The notes beneath the pieces are model-generated. The model made no database searches. It was not told the DNA's origin and was given only the letters and a program-made list of their open reading frames with translations. The position numbers and the translations under genes were made by a program. From Idiomarina abyssalis (lineage in GTDB: Bacteria; Pseudomonadota; Gammaproteobacteria; Enterobacterales; Alteromonadaceae): 64,000 nucleotides of DNA. The stretch is from positions 1-64,000 of the forward strand of contig NZ_FPBE01000006.1 of NCBI RefSeq assembly GCF_900116625.1. Reading direction: 5' to 3'. Shown here piece by piece: positions 15,366 through 23,879 of this stretch (the stretch's first letter is position 1; every line of letters begins with the position of its first letter).

Positions 15366-15389
15366 AATGATAGTAAGAGTACTTTCAAT

Positions 15390-16370
15390 ATGAAAAATCG
15401 GTATTGGGTTTTACTGCTGGCTCCTATGGTGAGCGCAGCGGCGCAAGAGCCGCCTAAAGTAACAGCGCAGCAATTTGTGAATTTACAGCAGGGCGAAGCG
15501 GCTCACGAAGGTTTTCGGAGAGCTCACGCTAAAGGCATTTGTGTTACGGGGGAGTTTCGCTCTAACGGGCAGTTAGCTACTTATTCTGAGGCCGCACTAT
15601 TTGAACAGGGGGTAACGCCTTTTATCGGGCGCTTTTCGGTGGCGGGCAATAACCCAACCGCACCTGATTTAAAAGCACCAGTGCGTAGCCTGGCATTAAG
15701 CTTTGCTATGAGCTCGACCGAGCAATGGCGTATTGCAATGAATACGCCGCCGGTTATGGCAGTTAAAGACCCTCATACTTTTTACCAGCAAATTCAGGCC
15801 ATTCAGGCAGGCCCTAAAGCAATACAGGCGTTCTTTGCTGAGCACCCTGAGAGCAGCGACTTTTTAAGCTGGAAGGCGCAATATCAACCCACTGGAAGCT
15901 TTGCTGCCGAAACTTATAACAGCATTAATGCGTTTTACTTAATTAACTCTGAAGGCAATGAGCAAGCCGTACGCTGGGCCATGCAACCCAAGGTTTTTGT
16001 TCCTGCTGATAACTTAGAGGGTGTGGATGCTCTGCATCAAGAAATTACTAACCGGGTAGTGAAAGAAGACATTGTTTTTGACTGGATGTTTACTTTGGCA
16101 AACGAGGAAGACGACGAGAACAATCCAGCAAAGGCGTGGCCGGACAGTCGCGAGCAAATTACGGCGGGGCAAGTTGTTATTACCGCGGTAACGCCGCAAT
16201 TACAGGGCGAATGTCATGGTATCAATTACGACCCGCTGGTGTTACCAACAGGCATTGAAGCAACCCGTGACCCGATACTGCGGGCTCGGTCTGCGGCTTA
16301 TGCCGAGTCTTATCGGCGCAGAGCAAAAGAAGCGTTAATGGGTGAGCTAGAGGGGCAGGGCAATGAGTAA
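15390..16370 (+). CDS. Periplasmic catalase-family peroxidase (SrpA-like)
   Basis: A 326-residue haem peroxidase of the catalase-related (SrpA-like) group. The upstream frame from 15252 would overlap marR, so ATG 15390 is chosen. It gives a clean signal peptide (MKNRYWVLLLAPMVSAAAQE). The distal His lies in EAAHEGFRRAHAKGICVTG. GRFSVAGNNPTAPDLKAPVR and SLALSF are family-typical. Near the C-terminus, RARSAAYAESYRRR carries the R-x-x-x-Y pattern expected of the haem-ligand tyrosine. The gene overlaps the cytochrome b561 gene by eight bases, so the peroxidase probably takes electrons from the quinol pool through it. MarR control is likely. Confidence 0.82.
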   Translation: MKNRYWVLLLAPMVSAAAQEPPKVTAQQFVNLQQGEAAHEGFRRAHAKGICVTGEFRSNGQLATYSEAALFEQGVTPFIGRFSVAGNNPTAPDLKAPVRSLALSFAMSSTEQWRIAMNTPPVMAVKDPHTFYQQIQAIQAGPKAIQAFFAEHPESSDFLSWKAQYQPTGSFAAETYNSINAFYLINSEGNEQAVRWAMQPKVFVPADNLEGVDALHQEITNRVVKEDIVFDWMFTLANEEDDENNPAKAWPDSREQITAGQVVITAVTPQLQGECHGINYDPLVLPTGIEATRDPILRARSAAYAESYRRRAKEALMGELEGQGNE

Positions 16371-16887
16371 CCCACATAAGTTTTCGGTATCAATGCGCTT
16401 GTTCCACTGGGCTATGGCGGCGTTGGTTATTTCGATGTTGGCGGCGGGGTTATTAATGGTTCGCTCATTAGAGCCCTGGCAGTTAAGCATTTTAACCGTA
16501 CATAAAGCTTTCGGTGTTGTTGCTGCCGTATTGGTTATTGCGCGCCTGGTTAATCGTTTGTTCCATGAAATTCCGGCATTACCTGGTGACCTATCGAGTT
16601 TACAGAAGTTTGTCGCTAAGGCTTCTCATTGGCTGCTTTATTTGCTGTTGTTCGCCATGCCTATTTCCGGGTATTTAATGCAGTACTTTGCCGGGCGGCC
16701 CATAGACGTATTTGGCTGGTTCCGTTTACCGGCGGTGCTTACTGTCGACATTGAGAATTATGCCGTATTTAGAGAACTGCACGGCTGGCTGGCAATGGCA
16801 CTTATGGCATTGGTTGCTTTACACGTTGCTGCGGCCTTGCATCATCACTTTATTCGTAAGGACAAGGTTCTAAGAAGTATGCTTTAG
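16363..16887 (+). CDS. Cytochrome b561
   Basis: A 174-residue four-helix membrane protein of the prokaryotic cytochrome b561 family. It has His residues for two b haems in LFHWAMAAL (helix 1), VHKAFGV (helix 2), ASHWLLYLL (helix 3) and ELHGWLAMA with VALHVAAALHHHFI (helix 4). It should move electrons from ubiquinol to a periplasmic acceptor. The eight-base overlap with the SrpA-like peroxidase makes that enzyme the natural partner. The short tail ends RKDKVLRSML. Confidence 0.88.
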   Translation: MSNPHKFSVSMRLFHWAMAALVISMLAAGLLMVRSLEPWQLSILTVHKAFGVVAAVLVIARLVNRLFHEIPALPGDLSSLQKFVAKASHWLLYLLLFAMPISGYLMQYFAGRPIDVFGWFRLPAVLTVDIENYAVFRELHGWLAMALMALVALHVAAALHHHFIRKDKVLRSML

Positions 16888-16898
16888 TGCGTTATTGC

Positions 16899-17150
16899 CT
16901 AACGCTGTTTATATTGTGTTGGGCAGTAGCCGCGTGACACTCCCGCGGGGCGCAGTTTACGATGTTTAGTATTGCGCCCCGACACACGTTCCCGCCACAA
17001 GCGAAAGCTGCCGGGCTTAAGTTGCGAACGCATAAACTTCACAACCTGCTTTTCCTGCAGGCCAAATTGTTCTTCAATAGCCTCAAACGGCGTGCGGTCT
17101 TCCCATGCCATTTCAATAATTCGGGATTTCTCAGGTTCGGTCAGGTTCAT
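16899..17150 (-). CDS. TIGR03643-type conserved small protein
   Basis: An 83-residue basic protein with the family core SRIIEMAWEDRTPFEAIEEQ, then FGLQEKQVVKFMRSQLKPGS and FRLWRERVSGRNTKHRKL. It looks like a helix-turn-helix-type nucleic-acid-binding fold, but the function is not known. It converges with cytochrome b561, with 11 bases between the stops. The short basic C-terminal tail (GVSRGYCPTQYKQR) is beyond the conserved part. Confidence 0.75.
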   Translation of the reverse strand: MNLTEPEKSRIIEMAWEDRTPFEAIEEQFGLQEKQVVKFMRSQLKPGSFRLWRERVSGRNTKHRKLRPAGVSRGYCPTQYKQR

Positions 17151-17390
17151 AGGTGACTATGTAAAAGGTTTTATCAAATTACGTTGGCCAATCTTAATCG
17201 GATCGTTTTTTTGTGGTATCGATAAAGCGCTAAAACTATTTAGCATCGTTGAATGAACCCTTTGTCTGGCGCAATCGTATAACTAATGACATATTTAAAC
17301 GCGAGTTGGGTCTATTTGATAATCCAATTCGTACCACGTAGAACCTGTGCGGGTGACCCCCAGCAGTTTAACCTCAGACTAGGGGAACCT

Positions 17391-18731
17391 TTGGCTATAA
17401 AAAAACGAAGTTCACTGATAGCGATAATCCTCTATATTGTGGGGTTAATTCCTTTATTAATGGTCGCGGCCTGGATCGGAGCTTTAGTGGAGGAACGAAT
17501 TAAGCAATCCGCTAAAGATGAAGCACTAACAGAGCTTCTGCTTGCTAAGTCCTCTTTAGAGGCGTCTCTTTTCAGGGATGTTTTTTTATCCGATAGTCTG
17601 GCAACCGTATTCAGTATCGACCCTGAAGATGCGTCTAAGAATTTTCAAAACATTGGTTCTCGTCTGATTGAGAGATCGCAAAATGTTCGTAACGTTGGTA
17701 TAGCACCAAATGATGTGGTCGAGAAAATTCTACCTCTAAAAGGAAATGAAAGGGCTGTTGGTTTAGATTTTAGAACCGTACCCTCTCAATATAAAACGGT
17801 GAAAGCTGCTCGTGACTTAAAAGATGTCTTTCTTGCAGGGCCTTTAGAACTGGTTCAGGGGGGGCGAGCTGTTATAGCCCGGCTTCCTATTTTTTATGAT
17901 TACCCACGTAGTGAGAATTACTGGGGCTCAATAAGTGTGGTTATTGATTACGACAGACTGATGAACTCGGCAGGGCTTTTATATATTGAGAATGCCAAAG
18001 TCGCTTTACGCGGAGTTAATGGACTTGGGGAAAAAGGGGAAGTATTTGAAGGGGACAAACTAACTTTTGAGCAGTCGGATTACCAAGGAACCTTAATAGT
18101 CCCTAATGGTGAATGGGCGGTAGCTGCGAAATTTGATGCGACAATCACTCAAACACAATCTCTTCTAATCGATATTGGACGGCTGAGCCTGTTATTTTTG
18201 TATACGTTGATTTTCTTTGGAACCTTTATGCTTTGGCGTTCTTACCAAATAGAGCGCAGTATGGCGAATCGAGATGCTTTAACTCAGCTTTTTAATCGAC
18301 GGTTTTCACTCAGTTATCTCGAAAACTTAATGAGTAAGAGAAAGCCCAAAAAACATTTTTATGTGTTGGTTATTGATCTCAACCGGTTTAAGGAAGTGAA
18401 TGACAAATATGGTCATGATGTGGGTGATAGCATGTTACAACTCGTCGCTAATGGTCTTGAGAAGTCGGTCCGAGCTTCGGATATCGTGGCCCGAATGGGA
18501 GGTGACGAGTTTTTAGTAGTTGTGAATAGAGTTGAGACCGAAGAAGCCATTACATCTATCATTGAAAATATAAAAAAGAACGTTGAAAGTGAGAGCGTCG
18601 AAGTGTCAGGAAGCATATTGAAACCGTCGTTGAGTATTGGGTTCGCGAGTAATACAGAGGGCGCGGGCACACCTAAAGATCTTTTGAAGCTTGCTGACCA
18701 GAGAATGTACGAGGATAAGAGTAAGGGCTAA
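17391..18731 (+). CDS. Membrane diguanylate cyclase with periplasmic sensor domain
   Basis: A 446-residue enzyme making c-di-GMP. I choose TTG 17391: AGGGGAAC stands five to nine bases upstream, and the protein then starts directly before TM1 (SSLIAIILYIVGLIPLLMVA). The upstream 35 codons of the open frame look non-coding. A periplasmic sensor region of about 230 residues follows. TM2 is LSLLFLYTLIFFGTFMLW, then a GGDEF domain begins (NRDALTQLFNRR). The active-site loop is MGGDEF, fully conserved. There is no RxxD inhibitory site immediately before it (ASDIVARM), so product inhibition at an I-site looks absent or altered. The signal is unknown. Confidence 0.85.
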   Translation: MAIKKRSSLIAIILYIVGLIPLLMVAAWIGALVEERIKQSAKDEALTELLLAKSSLEASLFRDVFLSDSLATVFSIDPEDASKNFQNIGSRLIERSQNVRNVGIAPNDVVEKILPLKGNERAVGLDFRTVPSQYKTVKAARDLKDVFLAGPLELVQGGRAVIARLPIFYDYPRSENYWGSISVVIDYDRLMNSAGLLYIENAKVALRGVNGLGEKGEVFEGDKLTFEQSDYQGTLIVPNGEWAVAAKFDATITQTQSLLIDIGRLSLLFLYTLIFFGTFMLWRSYQIERSMANRDALTQLFNRRFSLSYLENLMSKRKPKKHFYVLVIDLNRFKEVNDKYGHDVGDSMLQLVANGLEKSVRASDIVARMGGDEFLVVVNRVETEEAITSIIENIKKNVESESVEVSGSILKPSLSIGFASNTEGAGTPKDLLKLADQRMYEDKSKG

Positions 18732-18823
18732 GTGTATGCCTTTATTTTACTGTTTTTTCTTCTACACTTAACGATGAAAAGGAAAGAAAACGCACTGACA
18801 TTTTTAATGATTAAGGAGGCTTT

Positions 18824-19021
18824 ATGACAGGGCCAATGAATCCGAAAGTTAAAAAACACGAGCAGGATCTGACCGAAGAAGAAAAGCGTAAACTGCAGTC
18901 TCAGCAGGACAAAGAAAACCAGAGCCGCGAAGATCACCGTCGGCCGGGTTCAACGCATGATACGCACTCGCAAAAAGATAAGCAGATTGCCCCTGAGCAA
19001 CGTGGCAAGGACTCCCAATAA
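18824..19021 (+). CDS. Small hydrophilic protein, stress-type
   Basis: A 65-residue, highly charged protein without hydrophobic core (QDLTEEEKRKLQSQQDKENQ), rich in Lys, Glu, Gln and His and probably disordered. TAAGGAGGC sits seven bases before the ATG, one of the strongest ribosome binding sites in the window, suggesting high expression. It is followed after 15 bases by the gene at 19037. Similar small hydrophilic proteins are known from general stress regulons, but the role here is inferred only from composition. Confidence 0.6.
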   Translation: MTGPMNPKVKKHEQDLTEEEKRKLQSQQDKENQSREDHRRPGSTHDTHSQKDKQIAPEQRGKDSQ

Positions 19022-19036
19022 GAGTAGGAGGCTGTT

Positions 19037-19336
19037 ATGCCTGACGTTTGGCGTGATAAAGACGAGCGAATGTATCAGCATATTAAGCAGTCTCAGCTGG
19101 ATGACGGAAAGAGTGAAGACGAAGCAGAGGAAATAGCCAGTCGCACTGTGAATAAGCAGCGGCGCGAGGAAGGGGTTACTGATAACACCACCACTCAGGG
19201 TACCGGTAACCCCAATACCCGGCTGGAAGAGCGCACCAAAGATGAGCTTTATAACCGGGCGCAGCAGCTTGATATTGATAACCGCAGCGAAATGACAAAA
19301 GACGAGCTGATTGAGGCTATAAGGCAAAAGCAGTAA
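19037..19336 (+). CDS. Rho_N-domain small protein (plasmid-stabilisation-like annotation)
   Basis: A 99-residue protein of a family widespread in proteobacteria. The N-terminal part is WRDKDERMYQHIKQSQ with EDEAEEIASRTVNKQRREEG. A Gly/Thr/Asn linker (TTTQGTGNPNT) follows, then a C-terminal SAP/Rho_N-like motif (RTKDELYNRAQQLDIDNRS, then MTKDELIEAIRQKQ). Family members are often labelled plasmid stabilisation or Rho termination factor N-terminal proteins, without proof. The AGTAGGAGG ribosome binding site and 15-base spacing to the previous gene indicate an operon. Confidence 0.75.
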   Translation: MPDVWRDKDERMYQHIKQSQLDDGKSEDEAEEIASRTVNKQRREEGVTDNTTTQGTGNPNTRLEERTKDELYNRAQQLDIDNRSEMTKDELIEAIRQKQ

Positions 19337-19412
19337 GGGAGTAAGGCTGACGAATGACTGTTTTGGTGGTTTAATATGACCATCATTAGAAATAAAGAGC
19401 AGTCAGTTTGTC

Positions 19413-20120
19413 ATGGCCGACACGCAGTACATAACCAAGAATCGTCTCTCTCAGGAAGTGAATAAAGCCCGTATTTGGGTCGCTATTATTGGCGCCCCTA
19501 TTGCGGGTTTTTTAATGTACAAATTACCAAATCTCTGGTGGATTGTCGGATTAATTTACCTCTTCAGTATTGTTGGGGCGGCATCCACTAAACGTTCAGG
19601 CGCCAGAGGCGAATTGAAAACACTGAAGCTTTTAGAGAAGCTCCCCGATAGCTATGTCCTGTTTAACCAGGTTGATGTCCCTAACTCGCGAGCAAAACGC
19701 GGGTTTACTGAGCTGGATTTAATTGTTGTGGGCCCTAACGGTGTGTTTGTAGTAGAAGTGAAAAACAACAATTCCAAAGTAACAGGAGACGATCAGGCGG
19801 CTTACTGGACAGCTCATAAAGTAGGGCGTAAAGGTGGCCGTTATACAGCCAAAGTCCGCAATCCAATAAAACAGTTAAAAAAACAGGTTCATGTTTTAGC
19901 TGAGCACCTGAAGAAAAACCGCGCATCTACCTGGATAGACGGCGTTGTGTTTTTCTCACACCGCAGTGCACGGGTTAAACTGTCTTCACCACCCAGCGTG
20001 CCGGTTCTTGAACGTAAAGGACTGGTTGAATATATATTGAATTATCAGCCCAAGCGGGCACCCTCAAATGTAGAGAAAGTCGTGCAGCAGCTAGTAGAAC
20101 TTAAGCAAATGACGGTTTAG
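19413..20120 (+). CDS. Membrane-anchored NERD nuclease-domain protein
   Basis: A 235-residue protein. Two short membrane segments at the N-terminus (ARIWVAIIGAPIAGFLMY and LWWIVGLIYLFSIVGAAS) precede a NERD domain starting SGARGELKTLKLLEKL. The NERD core has FTELDLIVVGPNGVFVVEVK, with Asp and the E-x-K of the PD-(D/E)xK nuclease fold, so catalytic residues are present. Such proteins are predicted DNA or RNA nucleases of unknown purpose, sometimes linked to defence. It follows two small hydrophilic genes after 76 bases and may be separately transcribed. Confidence 0.8.
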   Translation: MADTQYITKNRLSQEVNKARIWVAIIGAPIAGFLMYKLPNLWWIVGLIYLFSIVGAASTKRSGARGELKTLKLLEKLPDSYVLFNQVDVPNSRAKRGFTELDLIVVGPNGVFVVEVKNNNSKVTGDDQAAYWTAHKVGRKGGRYTAKVRNPIKQLKKQVHVLAEHLKKNRASTWIDGVVFFSHRSARVKLSSPPSVPVLERKGLVEYILNYQPKRAPSNVEKVVQQLVELKQMTV

Positions 20121-20305
20121 TAATACTAACCAATGATTCTTCATACCTTTGCCACAACCTGTTAACAAAACCGTAACAAAGTTCTTTTAATGTGTCCCGG
20201 TGTGTGGTACTTATGAGTTGTGGTTTTTTTTGTTAACGAACAGATTAACTGCAGCGCTAATACCATAATTAAAAAAGTTGTATCAAAAAAGCAGAGGGTC
20301 ATACC

Positions 20306-20476
20306 ATGGATAATTCCGAAGAACTGCAAAAGGTAAATGACAAGTCTGGAAAGGGTCGCGCCGCAAAACGTAAATGGCGTGAAATAGAACAACTAAAAGA
20401 GAAGTACCGGTTGCGGGAAGAACTCTCTGAAATGGATTACTCGCTAGAGCTCGATTTGGAAGAAATCGAATTATAA
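20306..20476 (+). CDS. DUF3545 small protein
   Basis: A 56-residue gene too short for most ORF callers. It starts at ATG 20306 after AGAGGGT and ends TAA at 20474. The protein has a basic middle (KGRAAKRKWREIEQLKEKYR) and an acidic end (SLELDLEEIEL), the pattern of the DUF3545 family of Alteromonadales and Vibrionales. Function unknown. A strong terminator follows at once (20481-20515), supporting a real transcription unit. Confidence 0.75.
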   Translation: MDNSEELQKVNDKSGKGRAAKRKWREIEQLKEKYRLREELSEMDYSLELDLEEIEL

Positions 20477-20480
20477 AAAG

Positions 20481-20515
20481 AACGCCGTCTGGGTTAGCTC
20501 AGACGGCGTTTTGCT
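20481..20515. terminator. Rho-independent terminator (shared)
   Basis: AACGCCGTCTG (20481-20491) pairs perfectly with CAGACGGCGTT (20500-20510) around an eight-base loop, followed by a T-rich tail (TTGCTTTTT). A-rich sequence on the other side lets it serve suhB from the opposite strand as well. Confidence 0.92.
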
Positions 20516-20536
20516 TTTTAGCGACTGAAAAACAGC

Positions 20537-21313
20537 TTAGCGAATTTGTGCCAGCATTTGTTTTAATGCTTTTGGTGCACCGGCTGCTATGTTGCCTGAC
20601 TGAATGTAGTTGTGACCACCTTGAAAGTCACTGACTATGCCACCTGCTTCGCGAATTAATAATTCGCCGGCCAGCATGTCCCAGGGTTTTAAACCCATTT
20701 CCCAAAATGCATCATGGCGTGCAGCAGCTACGTAAGCTAAATCTAAAGCGGCTGCGCCTGCGCGACGTACGTCAGCACAGTGTTCAAACAGTTTGCTGAA
20801 CATGTCCAGGTATTCTGGTAAGCGGTTTTTCATTTTGAATGGGAACCCGGTAGCAATAATTGCGCCTTTTAATTCCACTTTCGGTGAAATACGTAAACGA
20901 CGGCCATTCAGCTGAGCGCCTGCCCCGCGAGATGCGGTGAAGAGTTCTTCGCGCATAGGGTCATACACAACGGCCTGCTGAACAGAGCCTTTGTGAAGCA
21001 AAGCAATAGAAATACAAAAGTGGGGAATACCGCGCATGTAATTGGTGGTGCCGTCTAGCGGATCGATAACCCACTGGAAGTCATTTTCTTTACCAGCCTG
21101 GGTACCGCTTTCTTCTGCAATGATGCCATGGTCCGGGTAGGACTTTTTGATAGTGTTGATAATAGCCTGCTCTGCGGCTTTATCCATTTCAGTAACCCAG
21201 TCATTTAAGCCTTTTGATTCGGCTTCAACAGGGCTGCCCTGATCGAAATTTTTAACTAAAATTTTGCCGGCCGCACGCGCTGCGCGCACCGCAATATTTA
21301 ACATCGGATGCAT
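20537..21313 (-). CDS. suhB: Inositol monophosphatase family protein SuhB
   Basis: A 258-residue Mg-dependent phosphatase. The first metal motif is [19 protein letters not shown] and the second is [18 protein letters not shown], with Glu in [11 protein letters not shown]. Besides hydrolysing inositol-1-phosphate, SuhB binds NusA/NusB and the rRNA antitermination complex in E. coli. Upstream it is divergent from trmJ, the arrangement found in E. coli and relatives (suhB-trmJ-iscR). Full length. Confidence 0.95.
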   Translation of the reverse strand: MHPMLNIAVRAARAAGKILVKNFDQGSPVEAESKGLNDWVTEMDKAAEQAIINTIKKSYPDHGIIAEESGTQAGKENDFQWVIDPLDGTTNYMRGIPHFCISIALLHKGSVQQAVVYDPMREELFTASRGAGAQLNGRRLRISPKVELKGAIIATGFPFKMKNRLPEYLDMFSKLFEHCADVRRAGAAALDLAYVAAARHDAFWEMGLKPWDMLAGELLIREAGGIVSDFQGGHNYIQSGNIAAGAPKALKQMLAQIR

Positions 21314-21421
21314 ACCAATTACCTGTGCTGTAAAAGAACAATTTTCGGTCGCGGATCATACCAGTGTTACGGTATCATGCCAAACTTTTCCATAAGTCGA
21401 GAAAAATCCAAGGGAAACGCC

Positions 21422-22144
21422 ATGCTTGATAACATTCGTATTGTTCTGGTGAACACTTCTCACACCGGGAACATAGGCTCTGTTGCCCGTGCCATGAAAA
21501 CCATGGGACTGTCTAAATTAACGTTAGTAGACCCTGTGCAGGAGCCGGACAGTCACGCATCCGCTTTGGCGGCTGGTGCAACTGATATTTTGGCATCGGC
21601 GACTATTGTGGACACCTTGCAAGAAGCGATTGCCGATTGCGGTCTGGTTATTGCGACCAGTGCTCGTAACCGTACGCTGGACTGGCCGCTTTTAGGGCCT
21701 CGCGAGTGTGCTGAAAAAGTGCTGGAAGAAGTAGGACAGCACGAGGTAGCTTTAGTATTTGGTCGTGAAAACAGTGGCCTAACCAATGAAGAGCTGCAGC
21801 AAAGTCAGTTCCACCTGCATATACCAACAAACCCGGATTACAGTTCTCTGAACCTGGCTATGGCGGTACAAACCGTGTGCTATGAACTGCGCATGCAGTG
21901 GCTGGAATCACAACAACGCAGCTCTGGAGAATTACCGGAGTATCCAAGAGCCGAAGATTTAGAACGGTTTTACGAGCACCTTGAGAAGACGTTGAGCCAA
22001 ACGGGTTTCATTGTGCGTCAGCACCCGGGGCAGGTAATGACGAAATTACGCCGCTTATTCACCCGTGCCCGGCCGGAAGAGAACGAAATTAATATTTTGC
22101 GGGGTATTTTAGCCTCGGTGGATAAATCGACAGGCAATACTTGA
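21422..22144 (+). CDS. trmJ: tRNA (cytidine/uridine-2'-O-)-methyltransferase TrmJ
   Basis: A 240-residue SPOUT methyltransferase modifying position 32 of tRNA. The start is ATG 21422 ([20 protein letters not shown]); the earlier ATG at 21308 would run over the suhB start. Knot motifs are [29 protein letters not shown] and [20 protein letters not shown]. The C-terminal helical region holds [15 protein letters not shown]. The stop codon overlaps the IscR box that serves the next gene. Its place upstream of iscR is the normal enterobacterial one. Confidence 0.95.
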   Translation: MLDNIRIVLVNTSHTGNIGSVARAMKTMGLSKLTLVDPVQEPDSHASALAAGATDILASATIVDTLQEAIADCGLVIATSARNRTLDWPLLGPRECAEKVLEEVGQHEVALVFGRENSGLTNEELQQSQFHLHIPTNPDYSSLNLAMAVQTVCYELRMQWLESQQRSSGELPEYPRAEDLERFYEHLEKTLSQTGFIVRQHPGQVMTKLRRLFTRARPEENEINILRGILASVDKSTGNT

Positions 22145-22161
22145 CTAAAATAGTCAGGAAT
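22137..22161 (+). promoter_or_regulatory. IscR type-1 binding box and iscR promoter
   Basis: From 22137, ATACTTGACTAAAATAGTC is followed by AGGAAT. This fits the type-1 IscR consensus (ATASYYGACTRWWWYAGTCRRSTAT) almost throughout. TTGACT (22141-22146) also serves as -35, with TAAAAT (22163-22168) as -10 at 16 bp. Binding by [2Fe-2S]-IscR would block the promoter: the classical negative autoregulation. It overlaps the trmJ stop. Confidence 0.82.
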
Positions 22162-22211
22162 GTAAAATTTCATAACATATTATGCTGATTTAAACACCAG
22201 AGGAAACCACC

Positions 22212-22691
22212 ATGCGCCTGACGTCAAAAGGTCGATACGCAGTTACAGCTATGCTGGACGTTGCGCTTTTTACGGCAAATGGTCCTGTGCCGTTAGCGGA
22301 CATTTCTGAGCGTCAGGGAATATCTCTGTCGTATTTAGAGCAACTGTTTGCGCGTTTGCGTAAGCACGGACTGGTGGACAGTGTGCGTGGTCCGGGCGGT
22401 GGTTATCGTCTGGGTTGCCCGGCAACCGATATTTCTGTTGGTGCGGTCATTCATGCCGTTGATGAATCTATTGATGCGACTCGTTGCCAGGGTAAAGCTA
22501 ACTGCCAGGGCGGTGAGCGCTGTTTGACGCATTCGTTGTGGGAAGGCTTAAGTGACCGCATAGCGGACTTCCTGGACGGCATTACCTTGGCTGAACTGAT
22601 GAAAAAGCGCGATGTTGGCGATGTTCTGAGTCGGCAAAATTCACTTCATAATAAAAGTGAAGAAGAGATTAAGTTAAACTCACATCTTTAA
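22212..22691 (+). CDS. iscR: Fe-S cluster-sensing regulator IscR
   Basis: A 159-residue Rrf2-family regulator. The winged helix opens [20 protein letters not shown], with recognition helix [19 protein letters not shown] and wing [10 protein letters not shown]. The cluster ligands Cys92, Cys98, Cys104 and His107 ([10 protein letters not shown], then [10 protein letters not shown]) are at the same positions as in E. coli IscR. It represses its own operon when holding [2Fe-2S], and controls Fe-S and anaerobic genes. An IscR box lies upstream. Only iscS follows in this operon. Confidence 0.96.
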   Translation: MRLTSKGRYAVTAMLDVALFTANGPVPLADISERQGISLSYLEQLFARLRKHGLVDSVRGPGGGYRLGCPATDISVGAVIHAVDESIDATRCQGKANCQGGERCLTHSLWEGLSDRIADFLDGITLAELMKKRDVGDVLSRQNSLHNKSEEEIKLNSHL

Positions 22692-22721
22692 TATTGTCTT
22701 TAGTTTGTCAGGAGCAACGAA

Positions 22722-23879
22722 GTGCCCAAGCTACCCCTTTATTTTGATTATGCTGCAACCACCCCTGTAGATCCTGTTGTAGCAGAGAAGATGATGGGCT
22801 GTTTAACTCAGGATGGTCTCTTCGGAAACCCCGCGTCACGTTCACATAAATACGGCTGGCAGGCTGAGGAAGCCGTTGATGTTGCCCGGCATCAGGTTGC
22901 TGATTTAATCAATGCCGACGCGCGCGAAATTGTGTTTACCTCCGGCGCTACTGAGTCGGATAACCTGGCAATAAAAGGTGCGGCTCAGTATTACTCAGAT
23001 AAAGGCAAGCATATTATTACGCTGAAAACTGAGCACAAAGCGGTATTAGACACTTGCGCTCAGTTAGAAAAAGAAGGTTTTGAAGTTACTTACCTGGACG
23101 TTGGCAGCGACGGACTGCTGGATATGGATTTGTTCCGCTCAGCTCTGCGTGAAGATACTGTCCTGGTAAGCGTTATGCTGGTTAATAATGAAGTTGGCGT
23201 TATTCAGGACATTGCTGCTATTGGGCAACTTTGTCGTGAAAATGGCACCTTATTCCACGTTGATGCTGCCCAGGCTTCCGGTAAAGTTTCTATGGATATG
23301 GCTGAGTTGCCTGTCGATTTAATGTCACTTTCTGCTCACAAAATGTATGGCCCTAAAGGTATTGGGGCGCTCTATGTGCGTCGTACGCCCAGAGTTCGGC
23401 TACTTGCGCAAATGCATGGCGGCGGTCACGAACGGGGTATGCGTTCAGGTACCTTACCAACACACCAGATTGTCGGCATGGGTGTTGCGGCTGAAATTGC
23501 GCGTAATGAGTTGGAGCTGGAGCCTGTGCGGGTTAAAAACCTGCAGCAGCGGTTATGGAAGGGTGTTAGTCAGCTAGAAGGTGTAACCCTGAATGGCTCT
23601 GACCAGCAACGGGTTCCGCATATTACCAATATCAGCTTTGCCGGAGTTGATGGTGAACTGCTGCTAATGGCGTTAAAAGATCTTGCGCTTTCGTCGGGCT
23701 CGGCCTGCACGTCGGCCAGTGTTGAACCTTCGTATGTGCTGAGGGCATTAGGCGTTGAACATGAGCTGGCAATGAGCTCATTGCGCTTTAGTATTGGCCG
23801 TTACACGTCCGAAGACGATATCGACAGTGCAGTAGAGCTTATCCACCGCACTATCGGTACCTTGCGAGGGGCTGCTTAG
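22722..23879 (+). CDS. iscS: Cysteine desulfurase IscS with a short C-terminus
   Basis: A 385-residue PLP enzyme releasing sulfur from cysteine for Fe-S clusters and tRNA thiolation. GTG start after CAGGAGCAACGA. Motifs are [12 protein letters not shown], the Schiff-base Lys207 in [12 protein letters not shown], and the mobile loop with Cys329 in [20 protein letters not shown], typical of group I IscS rather than SufS. The usual 404-residue IscS ends in a tail of roughly twenty residues that helps bind IscU. This protein stops at [11 protein letters not shown], so that tail is missing. No iscU, iscA, hscBA or fdx follows. The stop overlaps that of the convergent msrA. Confidence 0.92.
   Translation: MPKLPLYFDYAATTPVDPVVAEKMMGCLTQDGLFGNPASRSHKYGWQAEEAVDVARHQVADLINADAREIVFTSGATESDNLAIKGAAQYYSDKGKHIITLKTEHKAVLDTCAQLEKEGFEVTYLDVGSDGLLDMDLFRSALREDTVLVSVMLVNNEVGVIQDIAAIGQLCRENGTLFHVDAAQASGKVSMDMAELPVDLMSLSAHKMYGPKGIGALYVRRTPRVRLLAQMHGGGHERGMRSGTLPTHQIVGMGVAAEIARNELELEPVRVKNLQQRLWKGVSQLEGVTLNGSDQQRVPHITNISFAGVDGELLLMALKDLALSSGSACTSASVEPSYVLRALGVEHELAMSSLRFSIGRYTSEDDIDSAVELIHRTIGTLRGAA

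Noticed and set aside
15252-15389. 46-codon N-terminal extension of the catalase-like protein
   Set aside because: It runs across the divergent marR start and the operator palindrome; the signal peptide begins at ATG 15390.
17330-17390. Possible c-di-GMP riboswitch before the diguanylate cyclase
   Set aside because: GC-rich pairing is present, but none of the conserved GEMM-I or GEMM-II core bases could be recognised.
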